From assembly GCA_913776825.1 (NCBI GenBank), contig CAJYPV010000032.1, forward strand, positions 310,001 through 374,000: a stretch of DNA of 64,000 nucleotides. The letters run 5' to 3'. Of this stretch, positions 59,987 through 64,000 are shown one piece after another. The position numbers and the translations under genes were made by a program. A model generated the notes under the pieces. That model saw nothing but the letters and a program-made list of their open reading frames with translations, made no database searches and had not been told where the DNA came from. Within the stretch, counting starts at the first letter, position 1. Each line of letters starts with the position of its first letter. This stretch comes from Burkholderiaceae bacterium (lineage in GTDB: Bacteria; Pseudomonadota; Gammaproteobacteria; Burkholderiales; Burkholderiaceae_C).

Positions 59987-60687
59987 CAATCCACCGCGAA
60001 GAGATAACCCTGGCCGCGCACCGTCTTGATCCGGCTGGGCGATTGCGCGTCATCCCCGATCTTCTTGCGCAGCCGCGAGATGCGCGCATCAATGGCCCGG
60101 TCCAGGCCATCGAATTCCAGGCCGCGCAGACCCTGCATGATGTCGTCGCGGCTCACCACCTGACCGGCGCGCTGGGCGAGGAAATTCAACAGTTCATATT
60201 CGGCGGTCGTGAGCGGCACCGGCTCGCCATGGACGCGCAACTCGCGCGATTGCGGCAGCACGGTCAGATGGCCGAACTGCATCGCCTCGCCGATCGGATG
60301 GCTCACCGGCAGCGCATCGCGCCGCAACAGCGCCTTGATGCGCGCCATCAGCACCCGCGGCGCCACCGGCTTGGTGATGTAGTCGTCGGCGCCGCCTTCC
60401 AGTCCGAGCACCTGATCGATGTCGTCGTCGCGGGCGGTCAGCATCACGATGCGGCCGGTGAAATCACGGCGGGTGTCCCGCAACACATCGAAGCCGTCCT
60501 TGCCCGGCAGATGGCCATCGAGCAGCACCAGATCGAAGTGTTCCTGCTTCATCAGCGCCTCGCCGCTGAGGCCGTCGGTGCACAGGGTGACGTGATAGTG
60601 CGATTTACGCAGCGCATCGGCGACCAGCTGCGCCAGGCGCTCGTCGTCTTCAATCAGCAGGATGCGGGGCAGGTCCGGGACGTTCAT
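59986..60687 (-). CDS. OmpR-family response regulator (RstA-like)
   Basis: 233 residues. Receiver domain with IEDDERLAQLV, phosphoacceptor Asp in LVLLDGHLPGKDG and KPVAPRVLMARI, then a winged-helix DNA-binding domain with LTTAEYELLNFLAQRAGQVVSRDDI and IKTVRGQGYLFA. Length and wording resemble RstA. The start at 60687 (MNVPDLPRILLIEDD) is preferred; a TTG nine bases upstream is in frame. Pairs with the adjacent kinase. Target genes unknown; the neighbouring outer-membrane protein gene is a candidate. Confidence 0.94.
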   Translation of the reverse strand: MNVPDLPRILLIEDDERLAQLVADALRKSHYHVTLCTDGLSGEALMKQEHFDLVLLDGHLPGKDGFDVLRDTRRDFTGRIVMLTARDDDIDQVLGLEGGADDYITKPVAPRVLMARIKALLRRDALPVSHPIGEAMQFGHLTVLPQSRELRVHGEPVPLTTAEYELLNFLAQRAGQVVSRDDIMQGLRGLEFDGLDRAIDARISRLRKKIGDDAQSPSRIKTVRGQGYLFAVD

Positions 60688-60842
60688 GGGACGCAAGCAT
60701 AGGCGAGCGATCGCGAAAGCGCAGGCGGCCGGGCATGTGCGGCCCGCAGCGCCGGCGATCCGACCGTCTCACGCCCCTGTCACGCTCTTTCAAGCCCTCT
60801 CACGCTGAGCGCGCGTCATCCGTCCTCGGCCCGCCCGTGCGC

Positions 60843-61607
60843 TCAGGGCGCTGGCACCTGCAGCCGCCAGCCTGCATGGGTGCGCACGACCGGCACGGTC
60901 GCGTCGTCGGCCAGCGGCAGCCATCGGTGGGCGAGCTCGTCATAGGCGGTCGCAGACAGATCGGTGCGGTCCCGCATCACCGCTTCGAGCGTCGTGGGTG
61001 AGACGCAGGCGGTCAGCGCCGCGCGCGCCGGGCCCTGCAGCGCGGCGCGCCAGCGGAAGCGCAAGGCGTCGATCTGGGCGGCGTCGTCTGCGGGATGCTC
61101 GTCACGCCAGCGGTACACCCGCGACAGGCCTTCATGCGCGGCGGTCTGCTGCAGGCCTTCGTCCGACAGGCCGATGGCCAGCAGCACACGCCCCGATGCA
61201 TGGTTCTCCGGGCCGGTCGTGCCCATCACTTCCGACAGGCCCAGCACCTGGCGGCAGTAGTCCAGCGTGGCCGATGCCGCCTCGCGTGCATAGCCGTGGC
61301 CCCACCAGCGCGCGGGAAAGCCGTAGCCGATGTCGGGATGGTCCAGGCCGTCGCGCTTGATCACGCCGCACAGGCCGACCACCTGGCCGTCTTCCAGTCG
61401 CTCCACGGCCCAGAAGCCGAAGCCCAGCAGCCAGTAGCGCATGATCAGCCGCTCACGCACCCATTGGGCGGCCTGCGCGTCGGTGCGGACCTCGGCGTCG
61501 TAGATGTGCTGGATCCAGGCCGGCTCGTTGAGCAGCTCCCGGACAAACGGCGCATCCGACTCGGTGAACCAGCGCAGGCGCAGACGCGCCGTCCTCAAGA
61601 CATCCAT
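60843..61607 (-). CDS. GNAT-family N-acetyltransferase
   Basis: 254 residues. RimJ/RimL-type acetyltransferase fold (Acetyltransf_3): [24 protein letters not shown] at the N-terminus, [21 protein letters not shown], then [19 protein letters not shown] (acetyl-CoA loop) and [19 protein letters not shown]. The C-terminal 75 residues (after [14 protein letters not shown]) are an extra region with a Ser/Thr/Arg mix that the core family lacks. Substrate unknown. GGGAGG upstream supports the ATG at 61607. Divergent from pyrF, sharing its promoter region. Confidence 0.85.
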   Translation of the reverse strand: MDVLRTARLRLRWFTESDAPFVRELLNEPAWIQHIYDAEVRTDAQAAQWVRERLIMRYWLLGFGFWAVERLEDGQVVGLCGVIKRDGLDHPDIGYGFPARWWGHGYAREAASATLDYCRQVLGLSEVMGTTGPENHASGRVLLAIGLSDEGLQQTAAHEGLSRVYRWRDEHPADDAAQIDALRFRWRAALQGPARAALTACVSPTTLEAVMRDRTDLSATAYDELAHRWLPLADDATVPVVRTHAGWRLQVPAP

Positions 61608-61752
61608 CCACGCCTCCCAGCGTCGTGCGGCCCGCCGCGGTGCTCGGCGTGCGCGGGGCAAAAGCGGGACAATACCGCACCCCGGCGGTCCACCGGATGA
61701 GGCTCGCGCTCCCCGGACTCGCCCGATCCCCACACCAACGCCCGCACCATCT

Positions 61753-62589
61753 ATGAAATTCATGCAGCAACTGCAGGCCGCCGAACGGTTGAACGACTCC
61801 CTGCTGTGTGTCGGCCTGGATCCCGATCCGGCCAAGTTCCCCACCCACTGGAAGGGCGACGCCAGTCGGATCTATGACTTCTGCGCCGCCATCGTCGACG
61901 CGACCAAGGACCTGGTCAGCGCCTTCAAGCCGCAGATCGCCTATTTCGCGGCGCATCGCGCCGAAGACCAGCTCGAACAGCTGATGGCCCACATCAAGCG
62001 CACCGCGCCGCATGTGCCGGTGATCCTGGATGCCAAGCGCGGCGACATCGGCGCCACCGCCGAGCAGTACGCCCGCGAAGCCTTCGAGCGCTATCAGGCG
62101 GATGCGGTCACCCTCTCGCCCTTCATGGGCCACGACAGCATCGAGCCCTACCTGCGTTATCCCGACAAGGGCGCCTTCCTGCTGTGCCGCACTTCCAATC
62201 CCGGTGGCGACGACTGGCAGATGCAGCGCCTGGCCGATGTGCCGGGCCAGCCGCGGCTGTTCGAGCACCTGGCCGCGCTGGCCGGGCGCGACTGGAATCT
62301 GAACGGACAGCTCGGCCTGGTGGTGGGCGCCACCTATCCGAAGGAGATCGAGCGGGTGCGCACCCTGGCGCCCAACCTGCCGCTGCTGATTCCGGGCGTC
62401 GGCGCGCAGGGCGGTGATGCGCAGGCGACGGTCGCCGCGGGCTGGCGCGTGGCCAAGGGCGGCGGCACGGTGATCGTCAACTCGTCGCGCGCGGTGCTGT
62501 ATGCCTCCTCAGGCGAGGACTTCGCCGAGGCCGCTCGCCGCGTGGCGCACGACACGCGTGAAGCGCTGCGTCCGCGCTTGCGGGCTTGA
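61753..62589 (+). CDS. pyrF: Orotidine 5'-phosphate decarboxylase (type 2)
   Basis: 278 residues. [32 protein letters not shown] and the catalytic D-x-K-x-x-D as [15 protein letters not shown], then [14 protein letters not shown] and a C-terminal [20 protein letters not shown]. This wording is that of the longer (type 2) PyrF used by actinobacteria and many betaproteobacteria. It converts OMP to UMP, last step of pyrimidine synthesis. The ATG at 61753 lacks an obvious ribosome binding site. Confidence 0.96.
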   Translation: MKFMQQLQAAERLNDSLLCVGLDPDPAKFPTHWKGDASRIYDFCAAIVDATKDLVSAFKPQIAYFAAHRAEDQLEQLMAHIKRTAPHVPVILDAKRGDIGATAEQYAREAFERYQADAVTLSPFMGHDSIEPYLRYPDKGAFLLCRTSNPGGDDWQMQRLADVPGQPRLFEHLAALAGRDWNLNGQLGLVVGATYPKEIERVRTLAPNLPLLIPGVGAQGGDAQATVAAGWRVAKGGGTVIVNSSRAVLYASSGEDFAEAARRVAHDTREALRPRLRA

Positions 62590-62925
62590 TCGGCTTCGCG
62601 ACAGGCTTGCTTGACGCTTCGCTCGCCGCGCTGCTTGCCGCTGCGCGTGCGGCGATGGATGCCGCGCCTGTGAGCACACACGGCTGAGTCGTACGCGTCC
62701 GCGCCCGTCCTTTCGCGACGGGGCGCGTGGCGCGCCAGCCAACGGCGACGGGAGTCGCCGAGACGACCGCCACGGCGGCCCGCCAACAAAGTCGCACAAA
62801 TCCCGAACGCGCGCGCCGAAGCCCCGATTTGGGGGTAAGGCCGCTCCTCCGTTCGCGGCCTGCTCGCCGAGACTTCGTGTCCGGATCCCACGAGGGTCCG
62901 ATAACAACAAGTTGGGCACGACAGA
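62590..62925. other. Gap between pyrF and the PAS sensor gene
   Basis: Apart from a few GC-rich imperfect hairpins (for example GGGCGCGTGGCGCGCC near 62720) I see nothing that can be assigned; no gene or clear terminator. Confidence 0.5.
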
Positions 62926-64000
62926 GTGAGCACGGATTCCCAGGATGACCTCAGCAGCCTGGTCGGGCAGGAGCTGACGCAACACGATCGGCTGCCGCCC
63001 GGCCTGCAATGGCGCGCGGCGCGGCCGTTCATTGCCGTCTGCGTGATGCTGGCCGCGATGGCCGGCATCCTGCTGGCCTTCAGCATTCAACCGGATGAGC
63101 CCTGGTTGGGCTTGCTGCCGCCGGTGATGGCGTTGCTCACCGCGATGACCGGTGTGGTGCTGCTGTGGCGCCTGCCCGCGCATCAGGGGCCGCTCGCGGT
63201 GCTGGCGATGCTGTCGCTGGCGCTGCTGATGGCGCTGTCGGTCGCGGTGTCGCGGCATGAAGGGCTGGGCGCGACCAGCCTCGGCATCATGGGGCTGATG
63301 GTGGCGCTGGCCACCGCGCTGGTCAGCCAGCGCGCCGGGATCTCGGTGTTCGGTCTGGGCGTGGTGGTCCTCAGCGGTCTGGCGTTGGCGGAACTGCAAG
63401 GCTGGCAGCTGTCGACACCGGCGTCGGACAGCGTCGCCGCGCGATGGGTCACCCAGTTCATGCTGCTGGTCACCGGCCTGGTGGTCGGCTTGGGCACCGC
63501 CAAGCTGATCCGTCGAACGGTGCAGGAAATCGGCGACCGCCACACCCGTTTCCGCCATCTGCTGCACATGGCCGCGGACTGGTATTGGGAGATGGACCGC
63601 CAGTTCCGCTTCACCCATCTGGCGGAACACCATCCGGGCAGCTCCGGCCTGTCGCAGGCCTCGCGCCTCGGCCGCACGCCGTGGGAGGTCGAGAACCTGG
63701 GGCTTTCCGACGAGGACATGGATGCGCACCGCGCCGATCTGGAATCGCACCGCCCCTTCCGCGGGCTGGTGATGCGCCGACATGACGAGGCCGACGGCGC
63801 GCTGCGGTATGTCTCCATCAGCGGCGAGCCGCGCTTCGACGCCAAGGGCAACTTCCGTGGTTATTGGGGCGTGGGCCGCGACGTCACCGACGAGGTCCAG
63901 ACCGAGCAGGCCATGCTGGCCACCGAGACCCGCTACCGCGAGCTGTTCCGTCGCTCGCCGTCGCCGCTGGTGCTGCACCGCTGGGGTCGGGTGATGGATG
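62926..64000 (+). CDS. Membrane PAS-domain sensor protein, partial
   Basis: At least 358 residues, running off the right edge. The GTG start at 62926 (MSTDSQDDL) is followed by about six membrane helices (30-200) resembling a membrane-embedded 7TM/MASE-type sensor. Then come a PAS domain with FRHLLHMAADWYWEMDRQFRFTHL and FRGLVMRRHDEADGALRYVSISGEPRFDAKGNFRGYWGVGRDVTDE (given as segments), and a second PAS (RYRELFRRSPSPLVL). The output, either histidine kinase or GGDEF/EAL, lies outside the window. The ribosome binding site is weak. Confidence 0.85.
   Translation, partial: MSTDSQDDLSSLVGQELTQHDRLPPGLQWRAARPFIAVCVMLAAMAGILLAFSIQPDEPWLGLLPPVMALLTAMTGVVLLWRLPAHQGPLAVLAMLSLALLMALSVAVSRHEGLGATSLGIMGLMVALATALVSQRAGISVFGLGVVVLSGLALAELQGWQLSTPASDSVAARWVTQFMLLVTGLVVGLGTAKLIRRTVQEIGDRHTRFRHLLHMAADWYWEMDRQFRFTHLAEHHPGSSGLSQASRLGRTPWEVENLGLSDEDMDAHRADLESHRPFRGLVMRRHDEADGALRYVSISGEPRFDAKGNFRGYWGVGRDVTDEVQTEQAMLATETRYRELFRRSPSPLVLHRWGRVMD

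Overview
The window is high-GC chromosomal DNA. Its gene content and order (pntAA-pntAB-pntB, lptA-lptB-rpoN, uvrA, ssb, purB, pyrF, an alanine/lysine-rich SWIB protein) fit a betaproteobacterium of the Burkholderiales, probably the Roseateles/Mitsuaria/Rubrivivax neighbourhood. That placement is inferred from protein character, not from a database search.

Left part (1-25.9 kb): the end of a four-helix 'holin family' membrane protein gene is followed by a TerC/Alx exporter under a yybP-ykoY (manganese) riboswitch. Next comes a Fur-boxed iron-uptake cluster: a TonB-dependent catecholate receptor, a PiuC-type dioxygenase, a PepSY membrane protein, DUF2271 and DUF4198 exported proteins, ApbE flavin transferase and a membrane-anchored flavodoxin/ferredoxin-reductase-like protein. 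Together they look like a flavin-based electron route for reducing imported ferric siderophore. Then come a histone H1-like SWIB protein, a single-domain response regulator, uvrA, an exported S9 peptidase, a GGDEF/EAL protein, a tandemly amplified family of tiny exported proteins (20.4-22.1 kb), recQ, a GAF-GGDEF protein and ssb.

Accessory island (25.9-32.3 kb): a decayed IS481 element, a small CARF-like protein gene, an IS3-family element (IS407-like, 4-bp target duplication, transposase broken by two stops) and a DUF4157 (eCIS-core/toxin-type) protein with a duplicated N-terminal segment. No CRISPR array, cas gene or eCIS structural gene accompanies them here.

Middle part (32.3-52.4 kb): nitronate monooxygenase, an SDR oxidoreductase, a NarL-type two-component pair, mnmA and nudJ separated by a response regulator-GAF gene, an exported His/Asp/Gly-rich protein, the proton-translocating transhydrogenase operon, fadD, an unrecognised 177-residue protein, an FMN reductase, rsmE, a THUMP-type RNA methyltransferase, rpoN, lptB and lptA.

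Right part (52.4-64 kb): the lptA upstream region holds two copies of a MITE-like hairpin element where lptC/kdsC would usually lie. Beside it is a 1000-residue lipoprotein combining a NodB polysaccharide deacetylase, a caspase-type peptidase, an EF-hand and TPRs. purB, an outer-membrane beta-barrel protein, an OmpR/RstB-type two-component pair, a GNAT acetyltransferase, pyrF and the start of a membrane PAS sensor follow.

The strongest candidates for undescribed biology are the NodB-caspase lipoprotein, the siderophore/flavinylation cluster with a possible FMN-attachment motif in DUF2271, the CARF plus DUF4157 island, the duplicated small-peptide cassettes and the paired hairpin elements.
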